A stretch of 64,000 nucleotides of DNA from Dongia_B sp964406155 (GCA_964406155.1 CAYOQR010000010.1:1-64000); one strand, 5' to 3'; shown: positions 34,649 to 43,684, numbered from the stretch's first letter. Notes: a model not told the origin generated them from the letters alone. A program made the numbers and translations.

Positions 34649-36367
34649 ATGACAGCTCAGCTCACGACCCTTGACCAAGTTCCGGCGCTGCGGCCCGCGC
34701 CGATGCGGAAGCCGATATCGATGCTCCTGTCGCGCCCGGTCCTTGTCGGGTTGCTCTGCGGCGCCATCGCCGTCTATGCGGCTGCTGTCGGCCTCCTGGC
34801 TGCCATGCAGGGACGCTGGATCATTGTGGGGATCGCTAACCTCAGCCAGGTCGCATTGCTGGCGCTGGGATTGGCGGCCGGCGCAAAAGCCTGCGGGGAG
34901 GGCGAGGCCGGCTCCCGGTGGCAGGTCTGTTTACACGGCATTGTTGCCGGCATCGTCTATGGTGCGGTGCTGGCCGCGCTCCTTCTGGTCCTGACGCTGT
35001 TTTCCTGGCGCTCTGTCTTCATCAATTTCTCCCCGGATCTTCGCCAGTTGCTTGCCTTCCATCAGACGTCGGGAACGGGCCTGCTGGTGCTGATCGCCGG
35101 CGGCGGCGGCATCGGCCTCGCCGGTGGCGCCTGGCGATGCCTTACGGCAAGGTTCCGCCGCGGCCTGCTCGGTGTTTTCCTCGTGGTTTTAACGGTTGGC
35201 GCGCTGCAGCAGCTTCTCCTGGTTATCCTGCAGCGTCTGCCAGTCGCGGCGCCGCTGCGCACATTCCTCTTCGTTTGGGATGGCCTGACTCTCCGCGGCG
35301 CCGCGACAATCGCTTGCGTCACGGTCGCGATCTATATCATCCAGCCTATCGCGCGCACCTGGTTCAACCGCCGGCATGCAACCGCCGCCAGCTATGTCGC
35401 CAAGTACCGGCAGGCACTGGGATTTGGGATGCTGCTGGCGGTCATGGCGCTGCTGCCCGTGCTGGCGGGTTCCTATATCAGCCAAGTCCTGGTCCTTGTC
35501 GGTCTCTATACGCTGATGGGGATGGGGCTGAACATCGAGGCGGGCCTGGCTGGTCTTCTCGATCTCGGCTTCGTCGCATTCTTCGCTGTTGGCGCCTATT
35601 CGACCGCATTGCTGACGGCGGACAGTCCCTTTTCGCTTGCCGTCCATTTTTCCGTGCCGGCTTTGAGTTTTTGGCAGGCGATGCCCGTCTCCGTCATGCT
35701 TTCCATCGTTGTCGGCATCATTTTCGGCATCCCCGTTCTCGGCGTTCGCGGCGATTATCTCGCGATTGCGACCCTGGGATTGGGCGAAATCATACGGGTG
35801 ATCGTGCTCTCGGATATGGCGGCGCCTCTTCTGGGAGGCGCCCAGGGAATATTGCAGGTCCCGAAGCCGAGTGTGGGGCAGTTCGAATTCGGAACACCGG
35901 TTTCGTTGTTCTATCTGACCTTCGTTTGCTCCGGCATCGCCGCTTATGTTGCCTGGCGGCTCCAGCGCTCGCGTCTTGGCCGCGCCTGGATGGCTTTGCG
36001 GGATGATGAAGCCGTCGCCCAGTCGCTCGGCATCAATCTCGTCAAATCGAAGCTGCTGGCCTATGGGATGGGTGCCGCTTTTGCGGGCCTCGCCGGGTCG
36101 ATCTTCGCCGCCATGCTCGGCTCGATCTATCCCAACAGCTTCACCCTGATCGTCTCGATCAACATCCTGGCTTTGGTCGTCGTTGGCGGCCTTGGCAGTA
36201 TTCAAGGGGTGGTTCTCGGAGCCATCCTGCTTGTTGGCCTGCCGGAGCTATTTCGCGAGTTCGGCGACTATCGTTTTCTCTTTTACGGAATCGTGTTGAT
36301 CGTCGTCATGATCCGGAATCCGGACGGGCTGTGGCCGGCCACGCGAAATACGGAGACCGGGCGATGA
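34649..36367 (+). CDS. Liv-type ABC importer permease (LivM-like), long form
   Basis: This 572-residue inner-membrane protein has the LivM core in its second half, beginning about residue 265 (MALLPVLAGSYISQVLVLVGLYTLMGMGLNIEAGLAGLLDLG) with the coupling region LGRAWMALRDDEAVAQSLGIN near 445. The first 260 residues add about six hydrophobic segments not present in shorter LivM proteins (E. coli LivM is about 425). The start is 9 bp after the LivH-like stop. It overlaps LivG by ATGA at the 3' end. Confidence 0.88.
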   Translation: MTAQLTTLDQVPALRPAPMRKPISMLLSRPVLVGLLCGAIAVYAAAVGLLAAMQGRWIIVGIANLSQVALLALGLAAGAKACGEGEAGSRWQVCLHGIVAGIVYGAVLAALLLVLTLFSWRSVFINFSPDLRQLLAFHQTSGTGLLVLIAGGGGIGLAGGAWRCLTARFRRGLLGVFLVVLTVGALQQLLLVILQRLPVAAPLRTFLFVWDGLTLRGAATIACVTVAIYIIQPIARTWFNRRHATAASYVAKYRQALGFGMLLAVMALLPVLAGSYISQVLVLVGLYTLMGMGLNIEAGLAGLLDLGFVAFFAVGAYSTALLTADSPFSLAVHFSVPALSFWQAMPVSVMLSIVVGIIFGIPVLGVRGDYLAIATLGLGEIIRVIVLSDMAAPLLGGAQGILQVPKPSVGQFEFGTPVSLFYLTFVCSGIAAYVAWRLQRSRLGRAWMALRDDEAVAQSLGINLVKSKLLAYGMGAAFAGLAGSIFAAMLGSIYPNSFTLIVSINILALVVVGGLGSIQGVVLGAILLVGLPELFREFGDYRFLFYGIVLIVVMIRNPDGLWPATRNTETGR

Positions 36368-37179
36368 GTGGCCAAGCCATGGAAAAGCGACCCCTCCTGA
36401 CGCTGACGGGTCTGACGAAGACATTCGGCGGCCTGCGCGCGATCTCCAATGTCAGCATGAGAGTTATGCAAGGGACGATCCATAGCGTCATCGGGCCGAA
36501 CGGTGCCGGCAAGACGACGGCCTTCAACTGCATCGCCCGCTTCGTCTCGCCCACATCGGGTGAAATTCATTTCGGGTCCAGCCGTATCGACGATCTGAGG
36601 CCCGATCAGGTGGCAACGCTGGGGATTGCCAGGACCTATCAGAATATCCGCCTGTTCAAGAGTATGACGGCACAGGAGAATGTACTGATCGGCTGTCACC
36701 GCCATCTGACGGCGCCATGGTGGAGTTGCATTCTTCATCTTCGGCAAACCAGGGAAGAGGAAAAAGAGGCACGGCATAGCGCCCGGAAATGGCTCGATTA
36801 TGTCGGGCTTGCCGATGCGGCGGACATACCGGCTGTTGCGCTCTCTTATGGCCAGCAGCGCCGCCTGGAAATTGCGCGCGCCCTCGCGACCCAGCCAAAG
36901 CTCCTGTTGCTGGATGAACCGACGGCCGGCATGAACCCCTCCGAGATAAACGACATGGGACGCTTCATCCGACGGATACATGACGAACTGTCCATCACGG
37001 TTCTTCTCATCGAACATCAGGTGAAGCTCGTGATGGGCATATCCGATCAGGTTACCGTCCTGGATCATGGCGAGAAGATAGCCGACGGAAGTCCTGTGCA
37101 GGTGCAGCGCGATCCGCAGGTGATTGCCGCTTATCTGGGGCGGTCCCGCAATGTGGCTAATCGGGCGGTGACGGCATGA
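36364..37179 (+). CDS. Liv-type ABC importer ATPase (LivG-like)
   Basis: This is a 271-residue ATPase. Walker A is GPNGAGKT (about 42-49), the LivG-like insertion follows TYQNIRLFKSMTAQENV, the signature is ALSYGQQRRLEIARAL, Walker B is LLLDEPTAGMNPSE, and the switch His is in LLIEHQ. The ATG at 36364 overlaps the stop of the LivM-like gene (ATGA), and the gene overlaps the LivF-like ATG at its end. It hydrolyses ATP to power import. Confidence 0.88.
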   Translation: MSGQAMEKRPLLTLTGLTKTFGGLRAISNVSMRVMQGTIHSVIGPNGAGKTTAFNCIARFVSPTSGEIHFGSSRIDDLRPDQVATLGIARTYQNIRLFKSMTAQENVLIGCHRHLTAPWWSCILHLRQTREEEKEARHSARKWLDYVGLADAADIPAVALSYGQQRRLEIARALATQPKLLLLDEPTAGMNPSEINDMGRFIRRIHDELSITVLLIEHQVKLVMGISDQVTVLDHGEKIADGSPVQVQRDPQVIAAYLGRSRNVANRAVTA

Positions 37180-37904
37180 GCGAGATGCATCCTTCGTTGC
37201 TCGAGCTTCGCAACATCGACGTGTTCTACCAGAGCGTCCATGCGGTGCGCGATGTATCGCTCAAGGTGGCGGAGGGGTCCATCGTCACGCTGATCGGGGC
37301 CAATGGCGCGGGAAAGTCGACGACGCTCAACGCGATCAGCGGGGTGCTGCCGGTCACGCAGGGTGAAATCAGGCTCAACGGACGGAAGATCGATAATCTG
37401 CTGGCACATGCGGTTGCAAGGCTGGGAATCTCGCAGGTCCCGGAAGGACGCCGGATTTTCGGTCGACTGACGGTTGCCGAGAATCTGACGATGGGAGCCT
37501 ATTCGCGAAACGACAAGAAAGAAGTGCATCAGGATCGGGAACGAATCCTCTGCCTGTTTCCGCGTCTGCGGGAAAGGCTGACACAGGTTGCCGGCACGCT
37601 GTCCGGCGGCGAGCAGCAGATGGTGGTCATTGGGCGGGCTTTGATGGCGCGGCCCAGCATTCTGCTGCTCGACGAACCGAGCATGGGTTTGGCGCCGAAG
37701 CTGGTCGATCAGATCTTCGAGACGATCTGTGAGATCAGGCGTCAGGGCACGACCGTCCTGTTGATCGAACAAAGCGCCTATATGGCGTTGGAAATTGCCG
37801 ACTACGCTTATGTTCTTGCAAGCGGCTCGATCGTCCTCGCGGGCACCGGCCAGGAGCTTCTCCGACACGAGCAGGTCATCTCGGCTTATCTCGGGGAGGA
37901 GTGA
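37176..37904 (+). CDS. Liv-type ABC importer ATPase (LivF-like)
   Basis: This is a 242-residue ATPase with Walker A GANGAGKS (about 41-48), the LivF-typical ISQVPEGRRIFGRLTVAENL, signature LSGGEQQM, Walker B LLLDEPSMGLAP and the switch LLIEQS. It overlaps LivG by 4 bp. The start of the GMC oxidoreductase follows directly, so transport and catabolism are coupled in one operon. Confidence 0.88.
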   Translation: MSEMHPSLLELRNIDVFYQSVHAVRDVSLKVAEGSIVTLIGANGAGKSTTLNAISGVLPVTQGEIRLNGRKIDNLLAHAVARLGISQVPEGRRIFGRLTVAENLTMGAYSRNDKKEVHQDRERILCLFPRLRERLTQVAGTLSGGEQQMVVIGRALMARPSILLLDEPSMGLAPKLVDQIFETICEIRRQGTTVLLIEQSAYMALEIADYAYVLASGSIVLAGTGQELLRHEQVISAYLGEE

Positions 37905-39623
37905 ATGACGACAACGCAGAATTATAGCCACATCGTCGTTGGCGGCGGCAGTGCCGGCTGCGTCCTGGCCAACCGCCTGTCCGCGAAATCGGGCAATCGG
38001 GTCCTGCTGGTCGAGGCCGGCCGTGACACGCCGCCAGATCGCGTCGAACCGGAAATTCTCGACAGCTATCCACGGATTGCCTATTTCAATGAACGTAATC
38101 TCTGGTCCGACCTGCGGGTCTTTCTGCAGCCCCTATCCGGCAACGGGGTGAAACAGCCGCCTTTGCGACGCTACGAGCAGGCCCGGCTCATGGGGGGCGG
38201 ATCGAGCCTGAATGACATGCAGGCCAATCGCGGTACGCCGGCCGATTATGACGAGTGGCACGACTTGGGGGCGACCGGATGGCGATGGACGGATGTGGCG
38301 CCTTACTTCCGTCGCCTGGAGCGGGATGTCGATTTCAGCGGTCCGCTTCACGGGGCGGCAGGCCCGATCCCCATTCGGCGCATTTTCCCATCCGTATGGC
38401 CGCAGTTTTCCAAGGCCGTGGCACATGCCTTTGCTGCGGCCGGATACCGGGATATTCAAGACCAGAATGCGGTCTTCGAGGATGGCTATTTTCCCCTCGC
38501 AATTTCCAATCTCTATGACCGGCGGGTCTCGACGGCGATCGGCTATCTCGACAATGCCACGCGGCAGCGGGCGAACCTTCACGTCAGGCCGAATTGTACG
38601 GCCACCGAACTTGTCTTCGACGGTCGCCGCGTCACGGGTATCAGGCTGCGGGAGGGAGAGCGCCTGGAGACGGCGACGGCCCAGGAGATTATCCTGTCAG
38701 CCGGCGCGATCCATAGCCCGGCTTTCTTGCTGCGCGCGGGCATTGGCGACGCGCTCGCTCTAAAGGCGCTGGGTCTTCTGGTGGTCGCGGACCGCCCTGG
38801 GGTGGGCTCGAATTTACAGGAGCATCCGACGATTTCGATTTCCGCTTTCCTGCGGAAAGAGGCGCGTCTCGGACGCCAGTTGCGGCGGCATACACATATC
38901 GGCCTGCGCTATTCGTCCAACTTGTCGAATTGCGAACAGAGCGACATGTATATGGTTGCATTGAGCAAGTCCGGCTGGCATCCGGTTGGGCAGCAACTGG
39001 GGTCCCTGACAACCTGGGTCAACAAGCCTTTTTCAACAGGCCGGGTATCTTTGCAATCCGGTGATTGCCGCATTGAGCCGATTGTCGAATTCAATCTTCT
39101 AAGCGATCGGCGGGACCTGGTGAGACTCATGAAGGCAATGCGGTTGGCTGCCGGCTTATTCGAGAACGTGGCCTTGCGGGATGCGACGACCGATATATTT
39201 CCCTCGAGCTACAGCGAGCGGATTCGCGATCTCGGCCAGATCAATATGAAGAACGCGGTGCTGACAAGCATTCTTGCAAAATTGTTGGATGGCCCCTCTG
39301 GTCTAAGGCAGGCCTTAATTCGGCACGTTCTGACGGAGGGGGCCGCGCTTGACCGGCTGATGACGGATGAAGAAGAGCTGGAGGCCTTCGTCCGCGCGAA
39401 AGCCCATGGTGTGTGGCATGCCTGCGGTACCTGCCGAATGGGTGAGGAGCAGGATAGATATGCGGTGACGGATGCTGCCGGATGCGTGATCGGGGTCCAG
39501 GGGCTGCGCGTCGCGGATGCATCGATCATGCCGCGGATTCCACGAGCCAACACGAACATTCCCACGATTATGATCGCTGAAAAGATCAGCGATGCAATTC
39601 TTTCAGAAGCTCACAGCGGCTGA
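37905..39623 (+). CDS. GMC-family FAD-dependent alcohol/choline dehydrogenase
   Basis: This 572-residue flavoprotein has an N-terminal dinucleotide motif VVGGGSAGCVLANRLS (about 11-26) with the distal Glu in LLVEAG. The GMC signatures are GGGSSLNDMQANRG and SAGAIHSPAFLLRAGIG. The catalytic His is in GVWHACGTCRMG (about residue 505), paired with Asn in RANTNIPT (about 547). It oxidises an alcohol to an aldehyde with electrons going to the respiratory chain or oxygen. It could supply the aldehyde for the ALDH at 27349, which shares its regulator. The gene starts at the base after the LivF stop and is the last in the operon. Confidence 0.87.
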   Translation: MTTTQNYSHIVVGGGSAGCVLANRLSAKSGNRVLLVEAGRDTPPDRVEPEILDSYPRIAYFNERNLWSDLRVFLQPLSGNGVKQPPLRRYEQARLMGGGSSLNDMQANRGTPADYDEWHDLGATGWRWTDVAPYFRRLERDVDFSGPLHGAAGPIPIRRIFPSVWPQFSKAVAHAFAAAGYRDIQDQNAVFEDGYFPLAISNLYDRRVSTAIGYLDNATRQRANLHVRPNCTATELVFDGRRVTGIRLREGERLETATAQEIILSAGAIHSPAFLLRAGIGDALALKALGLLVVADRPGVGSNLQEHPTISISAFLRKEARLGRQLRRHTHIGLRYSSNLSNCEQSDMYMVALSKSGWHPVGQQLGSLTTWVNKPFSTGRVSLQSGDCRIEPIVEFNLLSDRRDLVRLMKAMRLAAGLFENVALRDATTDIFPSSYSERIRDLGQINMKNAVLTSILAKLLDGPSGLRQALIRHVLTEGAALDRLMTDEEELEAFVRAKAHGVWHACGTCRMGEEQDRYAVTDAAGCVIGVQGLRVADASIMPRIPRANTNIPTIMIAEKISDAILSEAHSG

Positions 39624-39647
39624 AGCTGCGGCGCGTTTTGCAATGGG

Positions 39648-39677
39648 GCCGGAGCGAGAGCGATGGCTCGGGCTTTT
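39648..39677 (+). terminator. Intrinsic terminator of the ThDP/liv/GMC operon
   Basis: GCCGGAGC (39648-39655) and GCTCGGGC (39666-39673) form an 8-bp stem with one mismatch around a 10-nt loop, followed by TTTT (39674-39677). It lies 24 bp after the GMC stop and ends the long plus-strand operon. Confidence 0.6.
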
Positions 39678-39678
39678 C

Positions 39679-39933
39679 CTAGAAATCGGTCGGAATTACT
39701 GCCTCGAAATTTTTGACGGTTACTGAGCCGTTGCCATTCCTCATGCAAAATGCCCCGGCGACTCCGGCATCAAAGGTTCGCTTGCGCTCCTTTGGCGGCG
39801 TTCGACGGGGCATTTGCAATACGCTTCCGGACATACCTGAGACAATGAAGGTAACGTGCCCGGAGTCAGGATCTATATTGGGAACGCAATAGACGCTGGC
39901 GGACTTTATTCGATGTTCAGCCAGGCCGGATCG
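39679..39933 (-). pseudogene. Orphan open frame, possible gene remnant or second cistron
   Basis: An 84-codon open frame runs from just after a TGA (39934-39936) to a TAG at 39679, overlapping the end of the lipoprotein gene in another frame. The conceptual product looks protein-like (SASVYCVPNIDPDS, VTFIVSGMSGSVLQMPRR, NGSVTVKNFEAVIPTDF). The only ATG high in the frame is at 39834, giving 51 residues without a clear ribosome site. This could be a short real gene with a rare start, or the tail of a lipoprotein gene separated by a frameshift. No family recognised. Confidence 0.35.
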
Positions 39934-40142
39934 TCAAACTGATGCCAGGTGCTGTCGCGGTATTGCGTACCCGAGGGACCGGCGACCGGATGGATATTGT
40001 TGCAATGCACCGGATTGGTGAGACCGTCGCCGCTGCAATTGCTGTCGAGGAACAGATTGCCGGCGCCGGACGTGTCCGGGGCGCAACCGCCCGCAAGCAG
40101 GGTGATGCCAAGAGCGGCAAGGGTCAGCAATGTTCTGCGCAT
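39906..40142 (-). CDS. Small predicted lipoprotein, unknown function
   Basis: This 78-residue protein has a typical lipoprotein signal (MRRTLLTLAALGITLLAGGC; lipid-attachment Cys20). The mature part is 58 residues, with NCSGDGLTNPVHCNN containing two further cysteines that could form a disulfide. GGGGGAG lies before the ATG at 40142. No homology is recognised. Downstream on the same strand another open frame (39679-39933) overlaps its end. Confidence 0.65.
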   Translation of the reverse strand: MRRTLLTLAALGITLLAGGCAPDTSGAGNLFLDSNCSGDGLTNPVHCNNIHPVAGPSGTQYRDSTWHQFDDPAWLNIE

Positions 40143-40433
40143 ATTTCACTCCCCCAAATGAGCCCCAAAATAAGTACCGGCGGATCGCGTCTCCGCGCCT
40201 GCCGTCTATTTGACGTGCAATGATAAGTTACGGCCCGTGTTACTGGCAAGAACCGCCGGTTGCAGCCTTGCTCCGCATCCATGCCTGTAACCCCACCGGT
40301 GCGCCGATGGATGCCCTGGAACTATATCGATCAAGGATTTTAGTCACAATCACATTTCCGCGCGGTTTCTGTCGGCGGTGGCGATGACCTGTTAGGTTGG
40401 GTCGTTATCGGTTTGAGGGAAGAGGGACGAGGA

Positions 40434-41375
40434 ATGCGGCGATATGGCGTGGGAATCATCGGCTTGGGGGGCATGGGGCAGGAGATGGCGGAGGCCATGA
40501 CGGCGCATCCCCGGTTCAAGCCGGTGGCCGGTTTCGATCCGCAGATGACAAGGAAGCCGGCCTTTCCGATCCATGACTCAGCGGAACGCGTGATCGCCAA
40601 CCCTGCCGTCAATCTTGTTTATGTCGCGTCGCCGCCGGCGCATCACGAAGCGGCGGTGCTGTTGACGGCCCAGGCCGGCAAGGCTCTGCTGTGCGAGAAG
40701 CCGCTCGCGGCGACCCCGCAAGCCGCCTATGCCTGCCTGGCCGCCGTGGAGACGGCAGGGATTCCCTCGGCGGTGAATTTCTATTTCGCGGCGGCGCCGG
40801 CGGCGCGGAAACTGACCGCGCTGGTCCGGGCCGGGGAACTCGGCGAGATCACCCAGGCCCATCTGACGCTGCGGTTCCGACGCTGGCCCCGAGACTGGCA
40901 GGGCCAGGCCGGCGCCTGGCTGTCGAGCGCCGCCGAAGGCGGCTTCATGCGCGAGGTCGGATCGCATTTCATCTTCCTCGCCCAGCGGCTTTTCGCCCCC
41001 GCCGGGATCGGCGGACAGGCCGGAAGCGGCGGGCGGGCCAGGATCGGATCGGTCGCGGTGACGCGGGGAGAGGCGGGGACCGAGACCAGCCTGCGGGCGG
41101 AGCTGCAGTTTCCCCAAGTGACGTTGCAGATCGACGGCGCCGTGAGCGGCCCCGATGAGGACCGCAACCGCTTCGAGCTGACCGGCAGCAAGGGCAGGGC
41201 GGCGATTGTCGATTGGAGCGATCTGGAGCGCGACGGCAAGCCGGTCGATCTCACGGATGTCGCGGAGCGGCCGCTGGATTTCCTGGCGGACCTGCTGGAT
41301 GGCAAGCCGCATCCGCTCGCGAGTTTCGAGGAAGCGGCATCGGTTGTCGAAACCGTGGAGACCCTGCTGCTTTAA
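40434..41375 (+). CDS. Gfo/Idh/MocA-family oxidoreductase
   Basis: This 313-residue protein has an N-terminal NAD(P) Rossmann fold (GVGIIGLGGMGQEM, residues 5-18) and the family motif CEKPLAAT (about 91-98) with the catalytic Lys. The C-terminal domain has a possible substrate/His region EVGSHFIFLAQRLF. Members oxidise sugars or inositols. It faces the DeoR regulator convergently, and the sugar operon beyond suggests a related role. Several closely spaced AG-rich segments precede the ATG. Confidence 0.83.
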   Translation: MRRYGVGIIGLGGMGQEMAEAMTAHPRFKPVAGFDPQMTRKPAFPIHDSAERVIANPAVNLVYVASPPAHHEAAVLLTAQAGKALLCEKPLAATPQAAYACLAAVETAGIPSAVNFYFAAAPAARKLTALVRAGELGEITQAHLTLRFRRWPRDWQGQAGAWLSSAAEGGFMREVGSHFIFLAQRLFAPAGIGGQAGSGGRARIGSVAVTRGEAGTETSLRAELQFPQVTLQIDGAVSGPDEDRNRFELTGSKGRAAIVDWSDLERDGKPVDLTDVAERPLDFLADLLDGKPHPLASFEEAASVVETVETLLL

Positions 41376-41403
41376 CGCAGCCGCCGTTCACCTATCGGTC
41401 CGC

Positions 41404-42249
41404 TCACGTATCGGCGACCACCAGCTCGATCTTGCATTTCGCCATCGCCTGGCCGAGATGGGCCGGCGGCGGCGCTTCCGTCACCACGATATGACAGCGG
41501 TCGAGGGCGCAGATCTGCGCCAGCGAGCGGCGGTCGAATTTCGAGGAATCGCACAGCACCACGACCTGGCGGGCGCGGTCGATGAAGGCGCGTTTCACCT
41601 CGGTGTCTTCCAGCGTGTAGTCGTAGAGGCCGGATTCGATGATGCCTGAGACGCCGATGAAGACCTTGTCGAAATAGTAGTCGGTTACCTGGCTGGTGGC
41701 GACCGGACCGATCACCGCCAACTCGGGGCCGCGCAATTGGCCGCCCAGCAGATAGATCGGATTGCGGCTGGCGGTGAGGGTGATGGCCGCCGGCAGGCTG
41801 TTGGTGAAAATGCGCAGATCCGAGCGCGGGATCAGCTCCTTCGCCAGGGCGAGAACCGAGGTGCCGACATCAAGGGCGACCGTCTCACTAGGGCCAATTA
41901 ATTTGGCGGCGGCGGCGGCGATACGGGACTTTGCCATGGCATTGCGCCGCTGCCGCTGCTTGAACATCGGCTCTTCGGCGTCGAAGATTTCATGGCGTTC
42001 GGCTTCCGTCGCTACCGCGCCGCCATGGGTGCGCTTGAGGATGCCGCGCGTCTCCAGGGCTTCCAGGTCGCGCCGGATGGTCATGGCAGAAACGCCCAGG
42101 CTCTGGGCGATCTCGACCACGGAAATGAAGCCGTCGCGATTGACGATTTCCGCCAAGCGCGCCTGCCGCGCCCCGGCCGGCAGACGGCTGGAGGCGGTTT
42201 CCTCGATTTCCGGGGTCGAACGCATGGACGCCATGTGATGCCTATTCAT
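41404..42249 (-). CDS. DeoR-family transcriptional repressor
   Basis: This is a protein of about 281 residues. The DeoR helix-turn-helix is VVEIAQSLGVSAMTIRRDLEALETRGILKRTHGGAV (about 34-69). The C-terminal sensor domain has the sugar-phosphate isomerase-like fold (ALDVGTSVLALAKEL, IFTNSLPAA, GVSGIIESGLYDYTLEDTEVKRAFI). It usually binds a phosphorylated sugar. The start could also be GTG 42264 or later ATGs; none has a strong ribosome site. It is divergent from the ABC sugar operon, with an inverted-repeat operator candidate at 42352-42386, so it is the likely repressor of that operon. Confidence 0.85.
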   Translation of the reverse strand: MNRHHMASMRSTPEIEETASSRLPAGARQARLAEIVNRDGFISVVEIAQSLGVSAMTIRRDLEALETRGILKRTHGGAVATEAERHEIFDAEEPMFKQRQRRNAMAKSRIAAAAAKLIGPSETVALDVGTSVLALAKELIPRSDLRIFTNSLPAAITLTASRNPIYLLGGQLRGPELAVIGPVATSQVTDYYFDKVFIGVSGIIESGLYDYTLEDTEVKRAFIDRARQVVVLCDSSKFDRRSLAQICALDRCHIVVTEAPPPAHLGQAMAKCKIELVVADT

Positions 42250-42351
42250 TCCCTGACTGGTCACTCCCGCTGATCATTCTCGGCGGGCCGCACTTTTGCC
42301 CGGTTCAGCCGAGTCGTCTTCATCCTTGTTTCGCGATCATAGCAGAAAACG

Positions 42352-42386
42352 AACAAATGAACTGATAGATTATGTTCATTTTTGTT
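42352..42386. promoter_or_regulatory. Putative DeoR-family operator at the sugar-operon promoter
   Basis: AACAAATGAAC (42352-42362) and GTTCATTTTTGTT (42374-42386) form an inverted repeat with an 11-bp centre. A -10-like TATTAT (42387-42392) follows directly. The AT-rich segment stands out and lies between the divergent DeoR gene and the ABC ATPase gene. Similar TGTTC/GAACA-containing sites are known for GlpR-like regulators. Confidence 0.5.
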
Positions 42387-42460
42387 TATTATTGCACATT
42401 TGTGGCGGGCGTGGAATCATGCGCTCAGATTCGGCAAGTGAGGACCGGCGGCGAGGGCGC

Positions 42461-43606
42461 ATGGCTGACATTGAGTTGCGCAATGTTTCGAAGTTCTACA
42501 GCAACCGCGTTGCGGCCGTTGAGGACGTCAATCTGCATATCCGTGATGGCGAGTTCATGATCTTCCTCGGGCCCTCGGGCTGCGGAAAATCCACGACGCT
42601 GCGTATGATCGCCGGGCTCGAGAACATCTCCTCCGGCGAACTTTATATCGGCGGCAAGAAGATGAACGATGTGGCGCCGCGGGACCGCAACATCGCCGTC
42701 GTGTTCCAGAGCTATGCGCTCTATCCCCATATGACCGTGGCCGAGAATCTGGCTTTCGGCCTCAAGATGCATAAGCGGCCGCAAACCGAGATCGAGGAGC
42801 GGGTGAAGCGCGTTTCGGCGATGCTGGGCATCGGCCAGTTCCTGGAGCGCAAGCCGGCAGCTCTGTCCGGCGGTCAGCGTCAGCGCGTGGCGTTGGGCCG
42901 TGCCCTGGTCCGCGATCCCTCGGCCTTCCTGCTGGACGAGCCGCTTTCCAATCTCGATGCGCAGCTTCGCGCGGACATGCGCCTGGAACTGGTCAAGCTG
43001 CATCGCCAGCTCGGCAGTACCATCATCCATGTGACCCATGATCAGGTCGAAGCCATGACCATGGGCGAGCGCATCTGCATCATGAAGGACGGCCGCGTCG
43101 TCCAGGTGGGTGCGCCGCTCGATGTCTACCGCAATCCGGCCAATACCTTCGTCGCCGGCTTCCTCGCCAGCCCGCCGATGAATCTGATCCAGGCCAGGCT
43201 GGTTGCTGAATCCGGTGGCGGTCTCTGGGTCGAGGCGGGTGGGATGCGCCTCAAGGTACCGGCCGATTATGCCAATGCCTATCGCGCCTATGCGGGCCAG
43301 CAGGTGATCTTCGGCATCCGTGCCGAGGATATCCACGATCAGCCGGTCGACGCCGCCTGGCAACCGGTCGATGCCAATGTGGTGGCGCTGGAAACCCTCG
43401 GAGCCGAGGTCGTCCTGGTCTTCGGCATTGCCGGGCTGGGCCGCTCGGACATCGCCGCGCGGCTCGGCCGGGATTATCGCGCACCGATCGGCAGCACGCA
43501 GCGCCTCTATATCGATCTCGCGGAAATGCAGCTCTTCGATCCGCAGACCACCAATGCCATTCCCCGCGGCGCGACCCCGATGGGCCAGAAGCCACATCAG
43601 GGTTGA
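42461..43606 (+). CDS. Carbohydrate ABC importer ATPase (MalK/UgpC type)
   Basis: This is a 381-residue ATPase. Walker A is GPSGCGKS (about 37-44), the Q-loop is FQSYALYPHMT, the signature is LSGGQRQRVALGRAL, Walker B is FLLDEPLSNLDAQLR, and the switch is VTHDQVEAMTMG. The C-terminal TOBE domain has a MalK-like IRAEDIH. The ATG at 42461 follows GGCGAGGGCGC. It powers the CUT1 importer encoded downstream (permeases at 46938 and 49184, binding protein at 47835). Its place at the start of the operon, far from the other transport genes, is unusual. Confidence 0.9.
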   Translation: MADIELRNVSKFYSNRVAAVEDVNLHIRDGEFMIFLGPSGCGKSTTLRMIAGLENISSGELYIGGKKMNDVAPRDRNIAVVFQSYALYPHMTVAENLAFGLKMHKRPQTEIEERVKRVSAMLGIGQFLERKPAALSGGQRQRVALGRALVRDPSAFLLDEPLSNLDAQLRADMRLELVKLHRQLGSTIIHVTHDQVEAMTMGERICIMKDGRVVQVGAPLDVYRNPANTFVAGFLASPPMNLIQARLVAESGGGLWVEAGGMRLKVPADYANAYRAYAGQQVIFGIRAEDIHDQPVDAAWQPVDANVVALETLGAEVVLVFGIAGLGRSDIAARLGRDYRAPIGSTQRLYIDLAEMQLFDPQTTNAIPRGATPMGQKPHQG

Positions 43607-43684
43607 GCGCCGCACGTCACAGGACCAGGCCGGTCCTCGTCCACGGGAGCGGCCTCAGATGAAACAAGAAGGAGATTATCGATC

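Noticed and set aside
41404..42264. GTG 42264 as the start of the DeoR gene
   Set aside because: It is possible, but it adds five residues before an ATG without better ribosome-site support; kept only as an alternative.
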